In this document: positions 7,565 through 17,084 of the stretch, piece by piece | Numbering within the stretch: position 1 is the stretch's first letter | How the letters are laid out: each line of letters begins with the position of its first letter | Source of the DNA: Candidatus Eremiobacteraceae bacterium | GTDB lineage: Bacteria > Vulcanimicrobiota > Vulcanimicrobiia > Eremiobacterales > Eremiobacteraceae | Direction: 5' to 3' | DNA length: 64,000 nt | Assembly: GCA_035295225.1 (NCBI GenBank) | Contig: DATGJI010000055.1 | Span: 62,001-126,000 of the forward strand | Notes under the pieces: model-generated | The model's database searches: none | The model's input: only the letters and a program-made list of their open reading frames with translations | What the model was told of the DNA's origin: nothing | Position numbers and translations under genes: made by a program

Positions 7565-9928
7565 ATGATGATACGCGTGCGCCCCGCTGCTCTGGTGCTG
7601 ATCGTTGCTACTTTGGTCGCCGGTTCTTCCGCTACTTGCCTGCGCGCTGCCGGCGGAACGATCTTGCCGAACGGTTGGACCATCACCCCCGCGGGCGCGG
7701 TCACGCCGCTCGGCACGCTGCCGCTGCGCGTCGTCGAGGATCCGAGCGGACGCTGGGTCGCTGTTTCAAACGCGGGCTACGGAGTGCAGACGGTCACCAT
7801 CGTCAACGAAAAATCCGGAATGGTCGCCGACACATCGCCCATCGCAAAGACCTTCTATGGCCTTGCGTTCTCGCCCGACGGCAAGACGCTGTACGCTTCG
7901 ACCGCCGCGGACGGCGGCATTCAGCGATTCGCTTTTGACGCGAGCGAAGGAACGCTCAAGGATCTTGGGATGTGGACGATCGGCACCGGGCCGCAGTGGA
8001 TCGCCGGGCTCGCCGTCTCACCGGACGGCAAGATCGTCTACGCCGCGTCGAACGGCACGGATGAACTCGTTGCCGTGGACAGCGCGAGCGGCGCCAAACT
8101 TTGGGCGGCGAAGGTCGGTGTTCAGCCCTATGCGGTCGCCGTCTCTCCCAACGGCCAGTTCGCGTACGTCAGCGATTGGACGGGCTCTGCGGTAGATGTG
8201 GTGAATGCCGCGTCCGGCGAAAATATCGCTCGGGTCGCGGTCGGCGCGCACCCGAACGCATTGCTTGTGACTCCCGGCGGCGCCACGCTGTACGTCGCGT
8301 GCGCGAACGAGAACACGGTCTATTCGATCGACACGGCGACGAACACGGTGCGAGACAAAATCGACGTCGGCCTTGCGCCGAATCTACCCGAAGGCTCTAC
8401 GCCGGATGGGCTTGCTTTTTCGCCGAACGGTAAGACGCTGTTCGTCGCAGACGCAGGCGTGAATGCGATCGTTGCGATTGACCTTACGACCCACAACCTC
8501 AAAGGCGCCGTGCCGGTGGGTTGGTATCCGACCGACATCCTTGTTTCTCGCGACGGCTCGCAATTGATCGCGCTCGACGGCCACGGCGTTGCAGGCCACG
8601 CGAATCCGCAATTTCCTCATCCCGACGCGTGGTCGAAAGCAAAGCAGGGAACCGATCCCAGACAATACTACGTCGCGGAGCTCGCCACGGGCGACCTCCA
8701 GCGAGTGCCGATGCCGATGGACTCGACGCTCCAATCCGGCTTGCAGACGGCTCTCGAGAACAGAAACCTTGTGAATCGCACCGCCGTTGTCGACAGCCCG
8801 AATCTCCCTGCGGCTATGACTGGGCAGTTGCGGCACGTCATCTACGTGATCAAGGAAAATCGCACGTACGATGAAGTGCTCGGCGATGACCCGCGCGGCA
8901 ACGGCGATGCCTCGCTTGCGATCTTCGGCCGGAATGTCACGCCGAACATCCACAGGCTCGCGAACACATTTGTGCTGCTCGACAACTTCGATGTGGACGC
9001 CGAAGTCTCGGCCGACGGCCACAATTGGTCGACGGCCGCATACTCCACGGACTACGTCGACAAGCTCTGGCCGTCGAATTACTCCGACCGCGGCCGCGAC
9101 TACGATTTCGAAGGCAGCGCCGCGTCGCGCCCTTCTGCCGGATATCTCTGGGATGATGCGATCGCCAAGGGCCTGTCGGTTCGGGATTACGGCGAGTACA
9201 CCGATTTCGCGACGAAGGCAGGCCAGCCCGAGAAGCCGGTGGTCGATTCGCTTCTCGGCCGGCTCGATACGCATTATCGCGGTTTCGATCTTCACGTGAC
9301 CGACCAATCGCGTATGGATGAATGGCTGCGCGAGTTCAGCGGCTTTGTCAAGAACGGCAACATGCCCGTGTTAGAGATCGTGCGGCTTCCCGACGATCAC
9401 ACATCGGCGACGCGGCCCGGCATGCCCACGCCGTTTGCGATGGTCGCCGACAACGACTACGCTCTCGGCCGCATGATCGAGGCATTGAGTCACAGCCGTT
9501 ATTGGAAAGATACGATCGTATTCGTCGTGGAGGATGACGCGCAGGCTGGGCCGGACCACGTGAGCGATCATCGGGCCGAAGCGCTTATCGTCGGATCCTT
9601 GATCAAGAGATCGTTCGTCGACAGCACGCATTACACGACGAGCGGGATGATCGCTACGATCGAGATGCTCCTGCATCTCCAGCCGATGAGCCAGTTCGAC
9701 GCCGTGGCCACGACTATGAAAAAGGATCTTGCGGCAGCGCCGGATCTCACGCCGTGGACGGCAAGCCCGCCGATCGTGAAGCTCAACGCCGTGAACCCGC
9801 TCACTGCCACCGACGCGAAAGCTTCGCTGAGGTTGAATCTCGACGATGCCGACCGCGCAGACACGGCGGCGTTCAATCGGATCCTGATGGATTACGCGAA
9901 GGCGGCGAGAAGGTCAGGCGGACCATAA
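7565..9928 (+). CDS. Secreted YncE-type beta-propeller fused to alkaline-phosphatase-superfamily phosphoesterase
   Basis: 787 residues from ATG 7565 (next Met follows directly). A signal peptide (VRPAALVLIVATLVAGSSA) is followed by a YVTN/YncE propeller with recurrent strands such as LAFSPDGKTLYAS, LAVSPDGKIVYAAS and GLAFSPNGKTLFVAD (to about residue 350). A C-terminal phosphoesterase domain begins at VIYVIKENRTYDEVLGD and has later metal-site-like segments LPDDHTS and VEDDAQAGPDHV...DHR. The fusion is a known arrangement of 'YncE / alkaline phosphatase family' proteins; substrate unknown. The last residues (SGGP) and the TAA stop are encoded by the first copy of a palindromic repeat. Confidence 0.85.
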   Translation: MMIRVRPAALVLIVATLVAGSSATCLRAAGGTILPNGWTITPAGAVTPLGTLPLRVVEDPSGRWVAVSNAGYGVQTVTIVNEKSGMVADTSPIAKTFYGLAFSPDGKTLYASTAADGGIQRFAFDASEGTLKDLGMWTIGTGPQWIAGLAVSPDGKIVYAASNGTDELVAVDSASGAKLWAAKVGVQPYAVAVSPNGQFAYVSDWTGSAVDVVNAASGENIARVAVGAHPNALLVTPGGATLYVACANENTVYSIDTATNTVRDKIDVGLAPNLPEGSTPDGLAFSPNGKTLFVADAGVNAIVAIDLTTHNLKGAVPVGWYPTDILVSRDGSQLIALDGHGVAGHANPQFPHPDAWSKAKQGTDPRQYYVAELATGDLQRVPMPMDSTLQSGLQTALENRNLVNRTAVVDSPNLPAAMTGQLRHVIYVIKENRTYDEVLGDDPRGNGDASLAIFGRNVTPNIHRLANTFVLLDNFDVDAEVSADGHNWSTAAYSTDYVDKLWPSNYSDRGRDYDFEGSAASRPSAGYLWDDAIAKGLSVRDYGEYTDFATKAGQPEKPVVDSLLGRLDTHYRGFDLHVTDQSRMDEWLREFSGFVKNGNMPVLEIVRLPDDHTSATRPGMPTPFAMVADNDYALGRMIEALSHSRYWKDTIVFVVEDDAQAGPDHVSDHRAEALIVGSLIKRSFVDSTHYTTSGMIATIEMLLHLQPMSQFDAVATTMKKDLAAAPDLTPWTASPPIVKLNAVNPLTATDAKASLRLNLDDADRADTAAFNRILMDYAKAARRSGGP

Positions 9929-10044
9929 AGGTCCGCCCCACACGGCGGACCATAAAGGTCCGCCCCACACGGCGACCATAAAGGTCCGCCCCACACGGCG
10001 GACCATAAAGGTCCGCCCCACACGGCGGACCATAAAGGTCCGCC
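9917..10044 (-). repeat. Family A palindromic repeat array, five copies
   Basis: Five direct copies at 9917-9937, 9944-9964, 9971-9990, 9997-10017 and 10024-10044, separated by the constant six bases CCACAC (27-base period). Each copy is an 8-bp perfect inverted repeat (arms GGCGGACC and GGTCCGCC) round a five-base loop ATAAA; copy 3 lacks one G. The array fills the gap between two convergent genes. The stop codon of the phosphoesterase gene is the TAA in the loop of copy 1. By loop and flank sequence all five are in the orientation opposite to the copies at 19239. Confidence 0.95.
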
Positions 10045-10051
10045 CAACAGA

Positions 10052-10420
10052 TTATGCGCGGGTGAGGATTTCGTCGATGATCTTCAAGAGGTCATCGGGT
10101 TCGAAGGGCTTCATGATGAATCCGTTGCCGAGGCGAGCCATTTCCGCGCGCTGCAGCGCATCCGCATTGCGAGCCGTCACGAAGATCACCGGCACGTCGC
10201 GCGTAGCGGCGTCAGATCGGAGCGCGCGGCAAAAATCGAGACCGTCGATATTCGGCATGAGCAGATCGGTCAGCACGATCTCCGGCGGGCGCTCACGCGC
10301 AAGCGCCAACGCGTGGCGACCGTCGGCTGCTTCCGCAACTTCGTATCCGGAGAATTCCAAGAACTGCCGGACGACAGAGCGCAGAACCGGCTCGTCGTCG
10401 ACCAACAGGACGCGCCTCAC
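10052..10420 (-). CDS. Single-domain response regulator (CheY-like receiver)
   Basis: 122 residues, receiver domain only. Acidic pocket DDE at residues 8-10, phosphoacceptor Asp in VLTDLLMPNIDG (about residue 51), Thr in FVTARNA and the Lys in FIMKPFEPDDL. There is no output domain, so it probably acts by protein contact or phosphorelay. The ATG overlaps the stop of the upstream sensor kinase by four bases (10417-10420), making the pair a cognate two-component system. Confidence 0.9.
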   Translation of the reverse strand: MRRVLLVDDEPVLRSVVRQFLEFSGYEVAEAADGRHALALARERPPEIVLTDLLMPNIDGLDFCRALRSDAATRDVPVIFVTARNADALQRAEMARLGNGFIMKPFEPDDLLKIIDEILTRA

Positions 10421-12492
10421 GCGGTCTTCGTCGGCTGGGCCAGCTCGCCGTTGACAGCACGTGCGTCAACGGCGGGAAATTCGATCGATACGGTCGTGCC
10501 TTTGCCGACTTCGCTCGACACGGCGATGCGGCCGTGCATCTGCTCCACCAAGCGCGCGACGATCGCAAGCCCCAAGCCGGTGCCGCGGATGGCCGTTCCC
10601 GGCCTGTCTACTCTATAGAAGCGATCGAATATATGCGGAAGGTCCGCTTCCGGTATACCGGCGCCCGTGTCGGTGACAGCGAGGCGCACGCCGCTCGCGG
10701 ATCGCTCGACGGAGACTTGCACGCTTCCGTCGCGCGGCGTGAACTTGCGCGCGTTGCTGATGAGGTTGACCACGATGCGACGCACGCCGACTTCGTCGCC
10801 GCGCATGATGGCCGGCCGACTCGATAGACGAAGGTCGATCGGCGGTCCGTCGGGGTCGTCAAGGTGACGGAAACTCTCGACTTCGGATCGAGCGACAAGG
10901 CCGACATCCACGTCGGCCTCAGGCCGATGCGCTTGCGCGGCGTCGATCTGACCTACCTCGAGCAGGTCGTCGACGAGATCGCTCAAGCGCTTTGTCTCCC
11001 GATCGAAGAGACTGATGAGATTTCTGTCGTCCTCGGCGAGCGCGTACCGCGGCGCGATCTTGGAGACGAGCAAGGCGCAGAGCGTGCGCAACGTCGTGGC
11101 GGGCGTGCGCAATTCATGGCTGGCTGTGCCGATGAAATCCGCGCGGACGCGCATCTGCCGCTCGAGATCTTCCTTCGCCGTCACGAGCTGGTCCACGAGC
11201 GCACGCCGGTCCGTGATGTCGCGCGACACCCCGATGAGGCCCACCATCCTGCCGTCTTGGTCACGCTGCGCGGTATATGCGATCCCCGCCCAGTACCTGC
11301 TGCCGTCCGTGCGCGTACGCGCCGTCTCGACGTACACGTAGCCGAGCTTGGCGACGGTCGAGCGTATCTCGTCGAGCGCGTTGCGCGACAGCGCGAGCGG
11401 CGCGAGATCCACGACGGCCTTATCGACGAGGTCGCGCGCGCCGCAACGCAATTCTTTGCCCAGCGCGGCGTTCGCATAGCGCACGATCCCATCCATGTCC
11501 ACGAGCATGACGCCTTCGCTGACCGATTCGACGACGGCGGCGAGCCGGCGCGTCTGAGCGACGGTCGTCTGCAGCTGCCTGGTCCGCGCGGCTACTCGCT
11601 CTTCGAGGCCTTCGTTGAGCACGCGAACGCGGCGGTTGATCTGACCGACGATCTCTATCGGCCACGCCAAGAGCAGCCAGAGCGCGATCGCGCCGATGAT
11701 GAACCAGCCCACTTGCGCCGGGCCTATCGGCTCCGCCGGTTCGACGAGCACGCGCCACTGACGGTCGGCAAACGTTATCGGAAAGCCCTGCGCCGACCGG
11801 TCGGGAGTCCAGCCGCTTGGCGGCCAGCTCGTGTCGAGGCGACCGGTGCTGTCGTCCAGGGTGAACTTCGCGGGCGGAACGACGGCTCGCAGATCGTTGA
11901 TGATCAGCGAGCGGATGTCGATTCTTCCGACGATCTCGCCGTTCGGCTCCCGCTTCGTGATGATCGGCGACGCGGCGAAGACCCAGAGCGGACTTTCGTT
12001 TTCGCCGCGCCGGCGCGGCGGCCGAAGCACGTCGGAGGCCGTTGTCGAATGCGTGAGGTCCGCGCGTTCCAGGACGATGTTCACCGCCGTGACCATTTCA
12101 AATGACACGTCGAGCGGTCGCGCAGCTGGATGGGTGAGATCGGTCGGACCGTTTCGCGTTATCTGGATGACGTGCGTGCCGTCGGCGTTGAAGTAGTCGA
12201 CGGACTGCAGCGACGGGTCGCGCGCGAGCGCTTCGCGCGCTGCCGCCGCGAACGTGTCGCGGCGATAGCCGTTCGACGAGACCGCAGCGGCGAGCGCTTC
12301 GATTCCGTTGAGCGTGCCTTCGATGCGTGCCGACTCGCGCTGCGCCGCGCGCGTGCCGATCGCGCGCACCGCGTTGGACGCCGCGGTGTCGAGATACGCG
12401 TCGTAGAACTTGTAGAGGAAGATCGCGGAGACGGCAAGGACGATCGCGGCCAACAGCTGCGCGATGCGGACGCTCACCGCGCGATCTCCCAC
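10417..12492 (-). CDS. Membrane PAS-domain sensor histidine kinase
   Basis: 691 residues from GTG 12492. A membrane helix (about 10-28) is followed by an extracytoplasmic sensor region to about residue 260 (CHASE-like by length and position, not by motif). A second helix (VGWFIIGAIALWLLLAW) and a coiled linker lead to a PAS domain (about 320-430, ending GLIGVSRDITDRRALVDQL). The HisKA box is FIGTASHELRTP, and the ATPase has N box NLISNARKF, G1 DTGAGIP and G2 GTGLGLAI. It autophosphorylates on the His and should pass phosphate to the overlapping receiver gene. The ligand is unknown. Confidence 0.9.
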   Translation of the reverse strand: MGDRAVSVRIAQLLAAIVLAVSAIFLYKFYDAYLDTAASNAVRAIGTRAAQRESARIEGTLNGIEALAAAVSSNGYRRDTFAAAAREALARDPSLQSVDYFNADGTHVIQITRNGPTDLTHPAARPLDVSFEMVTAVNIVLERADLTHSTTASDVLRPPRRRGENESPLWVFAASPIITKREPNGEIVGRIDIRSLIINDLRAVVPPAKFTLDDSTGRLDTSWPPSGWTPDRSAQGFPITFADRQWRVLVEPAEPIGPAQVGWFIIGAIALWLLLAWPIEIVGQINRRVRVLNEGLEERVAARTRQLQTTVAQTRRLAAVVESVSEGVMLVDMDGIVRYANAALGKELRCGARDLVDKAVVDLAPLALSRNALDEIRSTVAKLGYVYVETARTRTDGSRYWAGIAYTAQRDQDGRMVGLIGVSRDITDRRALVDQLVTAKEDLERQMRVRADFIGTASHELRTPATTLRTLCALLVSKIAPRYALAEDDRNLISLFDRETKRLSDLVDDLLEVGQIDAAQAHRPEADVDVGLVARSEVESFRHLDDPDGPPIDLRLSSRPAIMRGDEVGVRRIVVNLISNARKFTPRDGSVQVSVERSASGVRLAVTDTGAGIPEADLPHIFDRFYRVDRPGTAIRGTGLGLAIVARLVEQMHGRIAVSSEVGKGTTVSIEFPAVDARAVNGELAQPTKTA

Positions 12493-12503
12493 CGCTGTCG
12501 TCC

Positions 12504-13352
12504 CTAGTGCGGCGTTGTCGAGGTCATGGCGTCTACTTTTGTGTAGCCCGCCGGGATGTCGAAGAAGGACGCATCATATGGGATCGTCTTGACCGAGGTG
12601 ACCTGCTCAGTCGTCGTCATGGTCATCGGTCCCATCGGGATGCTGATGACGGTTTTCAGCGGGATGCGGCCCTGTGTGCCGCGCACGTTGCTCGCCTGCA
12701 CCATCATGTTCTGCATGCACGGGTTTGCCGCGTGGCCGGACGGCGCTGCCGACGGCAGCTTCATCGGGCACGACATCTTGATGGGCGAAGGCGCGTACCA
12801 GACGTCCATCGACATGCTGAACGACGCGCTCGGACAGTCGCCCGTGCCGGTCGACGTCATCGTCATCGTGTCGACGGCGTGGTGGGCCGTCATTCCAGCG
12901 ATCGTCTGAGTCTGGTCGTCGGGCTTCTCATCGAACGAAAACGTCATGCTGCCGCTGCCGTTGATCTTGGGCGCCGGACTGCCGGACTTGGCTTGGGCGG
13001 CCTTCATCGCTGCGGACATCTCGTTCATCATATCGTCGAAATTGAGGACGGAGTAGGTCTTCGCGTTGTCGTCGATATTGACGACGCGTTTGAGATCGCA
13101 CTGGACGATGACCGTGTTCCCCTTGCCGTCGTCGTGACGTGTGCGCTCTGCCGAGATCGTCGTCGTCGAGGTCGACGACGCGTTCTTGCCGGCTCCGAAC
13201 ATTTTCAGAATACCGGGCATCTGGACGGTAGAATTGGTGACGTATTGCAGCGCGTCGCTGCTGCCGAGGGCGCGCGGCGCGTTCGCTCCGAGTGCGATCG
13301 CGACGATACCGGCGGCGACGAATGCCAATTGAACCCGAGAAAATCGGATCAC
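12504..13352 (-). CDS. Secreted protein of unknown function (DUF4412-like)
   Basis: 282 residues from GTG 13352 with GGAG ten bases upstream. A signal peptide (about residues 8-30, LAFVAAGIVAIALGANAPRA) precedes a Ser/Thr/Met-rich mature domain. The mature protein has several Cys (CDLKR, GDCPS, SCPM, NPCMQN) and a final motif DASFFDIPAGYTKVD, which resembles the ending of DUF4412-type proteins of unknown role. It lies 11 bases upstream of the sensor kinase gene on the same strand, so it could be the first gene of that signalling operon. Confidence 0.6.
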   Translation of the reverse strand: MIRFSRVQLAFVAAGIVAIALGANAPRALGSSDALQYVTNSTVQMPGILKMFGAGKNASSTSTTTISAERTRHDDGKGNTVIVQCDLKRVVNIDDNAKTYSVLNFDDMMNEMSAAMKAAQAKSGSPAPKINGSGSMTFSFDEKPDDQTQTIAGMTAHHAVDTMTMTSTGTGDCPSASFSMSMDVWYAPSPIKMSCPMKLPSAAPSGHAANPCMQNMMVQASNVRGTQGRIPLKTVISIPMGPMTMTTTEQVTSVKTIPYDASFFDIPAGYTKVDAMTSTTPH

Positions 13353-13403
13353 AACACAGCTCCTGTCAAAGCGCAGTCTGTCGTTGGATGATGTTTTGCC
13401 TCG

Positions 13404-16400
13404 ATGCCTTCTTCATCCTGGGACGTCTGGGGGCCGTCCGCACTATTCCAAGCATTCCGGCGGGAGGCCGCACGTCGTCGCCGAATTATGGCAAGTATGT
13501 CAATTCGTCCGCAAACCAAGCCGCACCAGCCAGTGATGCTTCGGTTCGAAGAGGGCGTTGCTCCGGAGCGCGGTGGTCCGCCGCTCGGACCCTGGCAGGC
13601 ATGGCTGCCGATGCCGCTCGCAATCGAAGGAACGTTTCCCAAACCGATCATCGCTCAGGGTCTTGCTGCGTATCAGCGCGGCAAAGTCCGATCGTTGAAT
13701 CTTCGCCGTGTCGATCTCGTCGCGACCGTCGCCGATACTGAGACGCACACCACCACATTGACGCGCGACACGTCGCGTCCGCCGCTCGGCCTTCGCTGCA
13801 ACTGCACGTGCAGGTACGGATACGACTGCAAGCACGCCGTTGCTGCGCTGTACATGCTTATCGAACTCGCATCGCAGACTCCCGAGCCGCCGCCCGACGG
13901 CACGAACGGCAGCGGCGCTGTCTTGAACGGACACGCTGGGACCGATCAGGCGAAGGCGAGTGCCACGAACGGCCACTCCACCGCGACGGTGGAACCGGGT
14001 CGCGCTTCGGCAGCCGCCACCAACGGCCACTCGGGCCCGGCAGCGCCACCCGCGTTGCGCGATCTGCTCGACATGCTCGCTCCGCATCACGAGGCGGTCG
14101 TTCCGCGGCGCAGGCTCTGGGTGGTCTTCGGATTCGACGATCGTCTCGGAGTGTTCCACGCTCAGCTGCGGCTCGACGCTCCGAAGCTGCACGGCGTCGC
14201 GCGCACGCACGCCGAACTGCAGCAGTTGTATCGGACCACGCGGCAGGCGAATCTCGGGGGCGAGGAATGGGATCGCCACGATGCCGCGCTGCTTTCAGAC
14301 TCCACGCTCGGCGCGATGTTCGGCACGCCCGCCGACTATGCGCTTGCGCGCGCGACATCCGAGCATACGCAGCGCCTCAGCAGCAACTTCGCGCAGCTCT
14401 TGCTGCGCCTCATCGCTCATCCGCGTGTCCGCTTCGACGATCATCTCGCCGCATCGCCGGATCAGATGCCGGCGGTGAAGATCGTCCTCGCGCCGCTGCG
14501 CTTGCGTCTCTCGGGCTCGCGCGACGAGAAAGGCGACCTGCACCTCACCGGCACTTTCTTGCGGCCGGACGAATCGCCGGTCGACGTGGCCATGGTACGA
14601 TCGGTCGATGGCACGCCGGCGTGGCTGTTCGACGGCGCCACCTTCCATCTGCACAACGGCAGCTTCAGCCTGAGAATTCTCGAGCGCTTGAAATCATCGC
14701 CCGTCATCGCTCTCACGCCGCCCGAAGTGCCGCAATTCCTGGAACGCGCGCACGAACTGCTCGACACGCCCACGGCAGCGTCGCTCATGCTCATGCCCGC
14801 CGACATGCGCCGGCAGGTTCTGCTCACACTACGCTGGCAAGGCGACGGCATCACCGCCTGTGCTGCCATCGAAGACGCCGCAAGCGGCGCCAATTGGCGC
14901 GTCACGCCGAGTGAATTTTCCACGCTCCTGCGCGTTGACACGGGCGTGCCCGGTAGCGTGCCGCGCTACGCGCATTGCGACCCGGCCGAGGCGGCTCACG
15001 TCCGCGAGCGGTTGGAAGCCGCCGGGCTCGTGCCCTGGCGCGATCTCCTCGAAAGTCCAGACGACGAACAAGCGGCCGACGCTCCGCCTCATTACGACGA
15101 AACCGCATGGCGCATCGAACCCACGGACGCAGCGTACGCGTTCGGGACCGAAGTGCTGCCGCAATGGCGCACCGAGTTCCAGCTTGATATGGATGACACG
15201 GTCGCGTCGCTCGTCGACGGACCCAAGACGCTCAAAGTTTCGGTTTCGGTCGACACGGCGCGCGAACAGCCCGACGGCAAGCCGAAGGCGAAACGTCCAT
15301 CCGCCGTATCCACCGGGCCGATCGACTGGTTGGAGATCTCCGTCGAGCTTCTTCTCGAAGGTCAGCAGCTCTCGCCCGACGACCTCAAGGCGCTGTGGCA
15401 CAGCACGGGAAGATACCATCGCCTCTCCGACGGCAGATTCATCGACCTCTCGTCCTTCGCGTTGCTGCGCGAAGCGACCGGAGGTTTCGGCGGCACGCTC
15501 GAGCGCGGCGGAAAAGCGCGCCTCACGGCGGCGCAGATGCTATCGGTGTACGACGACCTCGCAAAGGCGTGCGGCGATACACAGCTCCCCGCGCCGCTTC
15601 GCGAACTGCGCGAGGCCGTGCGCGATTTCGCCGGCATCGCCGAAGTAGATCCACCCGCGCATCTCGACAAAGTTCTGCGGCCCTATCAGCGGCGCGGCCT
15701 CGATTTTCTCTCGTATCTCGGGCGCTATAAGTTCGGCGGCATTCTCGCCGACGACATGGGGCTCGGCAAAACGCTCCAAGTCCTCACGTATCTCGAGAAC
15801 CGCCGCGAAGCTCGCGGCAGCGCCCCGAATCTCATCGTCTGTCCGACCTCCGTCACGCACACGTGGCTCAACGAGTCGACGCGCTTCACGCCCGAGCTGA
15901 AGGTCGTTCTGCTTTCGGCCGGCTCGGGCCGCGAAGCGATCTACAAGACGGCCGATCAGTACGACGTCTTGGTCACGTCCTATGCGCTCGCGCGGCGCGA
16001 CGCGCAGATGCTTTCGAATATCGGTTTTCGCGCGGTCGTCCTCGACGAAGCGCAGCAGATCAAGAACCCGCAAGCCAAGATCTCACAGGTCATCAAGTCC
16101 ATCGAAGCGGAGCAGCGGCTCGCGCTCACGGGCACGCCGATCGAGAATTCGGTGCTCGACCTCTGGTCGATCGTCGATTTCGTCATGCCTGGATTGCTGG
16201 GCAACGAAAGTCATTTCCGCTCCGTGTTTGAGACGCCGATCATGCGCGACGGCGATGTCGAAAAGCAGTCGCGGCTCGCAAAACGCGTGCAGCCCTTCAT
16301 GATCCGGCGCCTGAAGACGCAAGTGGCCGCCGATCTCCCGTCGCGGACCGAGCAGACCATCGAGTGCGAGATGACCGCCGCGCAGAAAAAAGCGTATCGC

Positions 16401-17078
16401 GAGATCGTGCTGCGCGCGCGGCGCGAGATCTTACGCGAAGTCGACGAACACGGCATCGGACGCGCGCAGCTCTCGATCCTCGCCGCGCTCACAAAGCTGC
16501 GCCAGATCTGCTGTCACCCAGGCCTCGTCGGCGATCATTGGCGCGAGGACCCGGATGCGTCCGGCAAGTTCGCGGCATTCCTGGAGCTCATCGATTCGAT
16601 CGTGGAGTCGGGGCATCGCGTGCTGGTCTTCTCGTCGTTCACGGAGATGCTCGGGCTCATGCGCGAAGCACTGGATGCGCGATCGCTCAAGTACTCATAT
16701 CTCGACGGCGCCACGAAGAACCGACCGAAAGTGCTTGAGGATTTCAAACGCGAGGATGGGCCGCCCGTATTTCTCATGAGTCTCAAGGCGGGCGGCGTCG
16801 GCCTAACGGTCACCGAAGCGGACTACGTCATCCTGTACGATCCGTGGTGGAACCCCGCGATCGAGCGCCAAGCCATCGACCGCACGCATCGCATCGGCCA
16901 AACAAAGCCGGTCACCGCGTATCGGCTCGTGACCCTCGGCTCGGTCGAGGAGAAGATCCAATCGCTGCAAGCGCGCAAACAAGCGCTGGCCGATTCCGTG
17001 ATCGCAACCGATGCGGCCTTTGCCAAGAGCCTCACGCGCGCGGATCTCGACGACTTGTTCGCGCCGATCGGTGACTAG
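13404..17078 (+). CDS. SWIM-zinc-finger SNF2-family helicase/ATPase
   Basis: Up to 1224 residues. The start is uncertain: ATGs at 13404, 13488 and 13497 all precede conserved sequence. A SWIM zinc finger CNCTCRYGYDCKHA lies at about residues 131-144. A long middle region is followed by a Swi2/Snf2 ATPase: Walker A DDMGLGKT (about 782), DEAQ box (about 880), LTGTPIENS, and the helicase C-terminal motifs LMSLKAGGVGLT and RQAIDRTHRIGQTKPV. Such proteins are DNA- or RNA-polymerase-remodelling ATPases. No methylase or nuclease partner is adjacent, so nothing here marks it as a defence system. Confidence 0.88.
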   Translation: MPSSSWDVWGPSALFQAFRREAARRRRIMASMSIRPQTKPHQPVMLRFEEGVAPERGGPPLGPWQAWLPMPLAIEGTFPKPIIAQGLAAYQRGKVRSLNLRRVDLVATVADTETHTTTLTRDTSRPPLGLRCNCTCRYGYDCKHAVAALYMLIELASQTPEPPPDGTNGSGAVLNGHAGTDQAKASATNGHSTATVEPGRASAAATNGHSGPAAPPALRDLLDMLAPHHEAVVPRRRLWVVFGFDDRLGVFHAQLRLDAPKLHGVARTHAELQQLYRTTRQANLGGEEWDRHDAALLSDSTLGAMFGTPADYALARATSEHTQRLSSNFAQLLLRLIAHPRVRFDDHLAASPDQMPAVKIVLAPLRLRLSGSRDEKGDLHLTGTFLRPDESPVDVAMVRSVDGTPAWLFDGATFHLHNGSFSLRILERLKSSPVIALTPPEVPQFLERAHELLDTPTAASLMLMPADMRRQVLLTLRWQGDGITACAAIEDAASGANWRVTPSEFSTLLRVDTGVPGSVPRYAHCDPAEAAHVRERLEAAGLVPWRDLLESPDDEQAADAPPHYDETAWRIEPTDAAYAFGTEVLPQWRTEFQLDMDDTVASLVDGPKTLKVSVSVDTAREQPDGKPKAKRPSAVSTGPIDWLEISVELLLEGQQLSPDDLKALWHSTGRYHRLSDGRFIDLSSFALLREATGGFGGTLERGGKARLTAAQMLSVYDDLAKACGDTQLPAPLRELREAVRDFAGIAEVDPPAHLDKVLRPYQRRGLDFLSYLGRYKFGGILADDMGLGKTLQVLTYLENRREARGSAPNLIVCPTSVTHTWLNESTRFTPELKVVLLSAGSGREAIYKTADQYDVLVTSYALARRDAQMLSNIGFRAVVLDEAQQIKNPQAKISQVIKSIEAEQRLALTGTPIENSVLDLWSIVDFVMPGLLGNESHFRSVFETPIMRDGDVEKQSRLAKRVQPFMIRRLKTQVAADLPSRTEQTIECEMTAAQKKAYREIVLRARREILREVDEHGIGRAQLSILAALTKLRQICCHPGLVGDHWREDPDASGKFAAFLELIDSIVESGHRVLVFSSFTEMLGLMREALDARSLKYSYLDGATKNRPKVLEDFKREDGPPVFLMSLKAGGVGLTVTEADYVILYDPWWNPAIERQAIDRTHRIGQTKPVTAYRLVTLGSVEEKIQSLQARKQALADSVIATDAAFAKSLTRADLDDLFAPIGD

Positions 17079-17084
17079 CGAGAC

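Noticed and set aside
9917-10044. CRISPR-like regular array
   Set aside because: The unit is a short palindrome with a constant six-base separator and no unique spacers; no cas genes are present. It is a tandem family A array.
10864-12105. 413-residue open frame on the plus strand
   Set aside because: It is antisense to the sensor kinase gene, whose motifs are complete on the minus strand. High GC makes such long shadow frames common.
13404-17078. SNF2 helicase as part of a DISARM-like defence system
   Set aside because: No methyltransferase, DUF1998 or phospholipase-D gene is adjacent; neighbours are metabolic.
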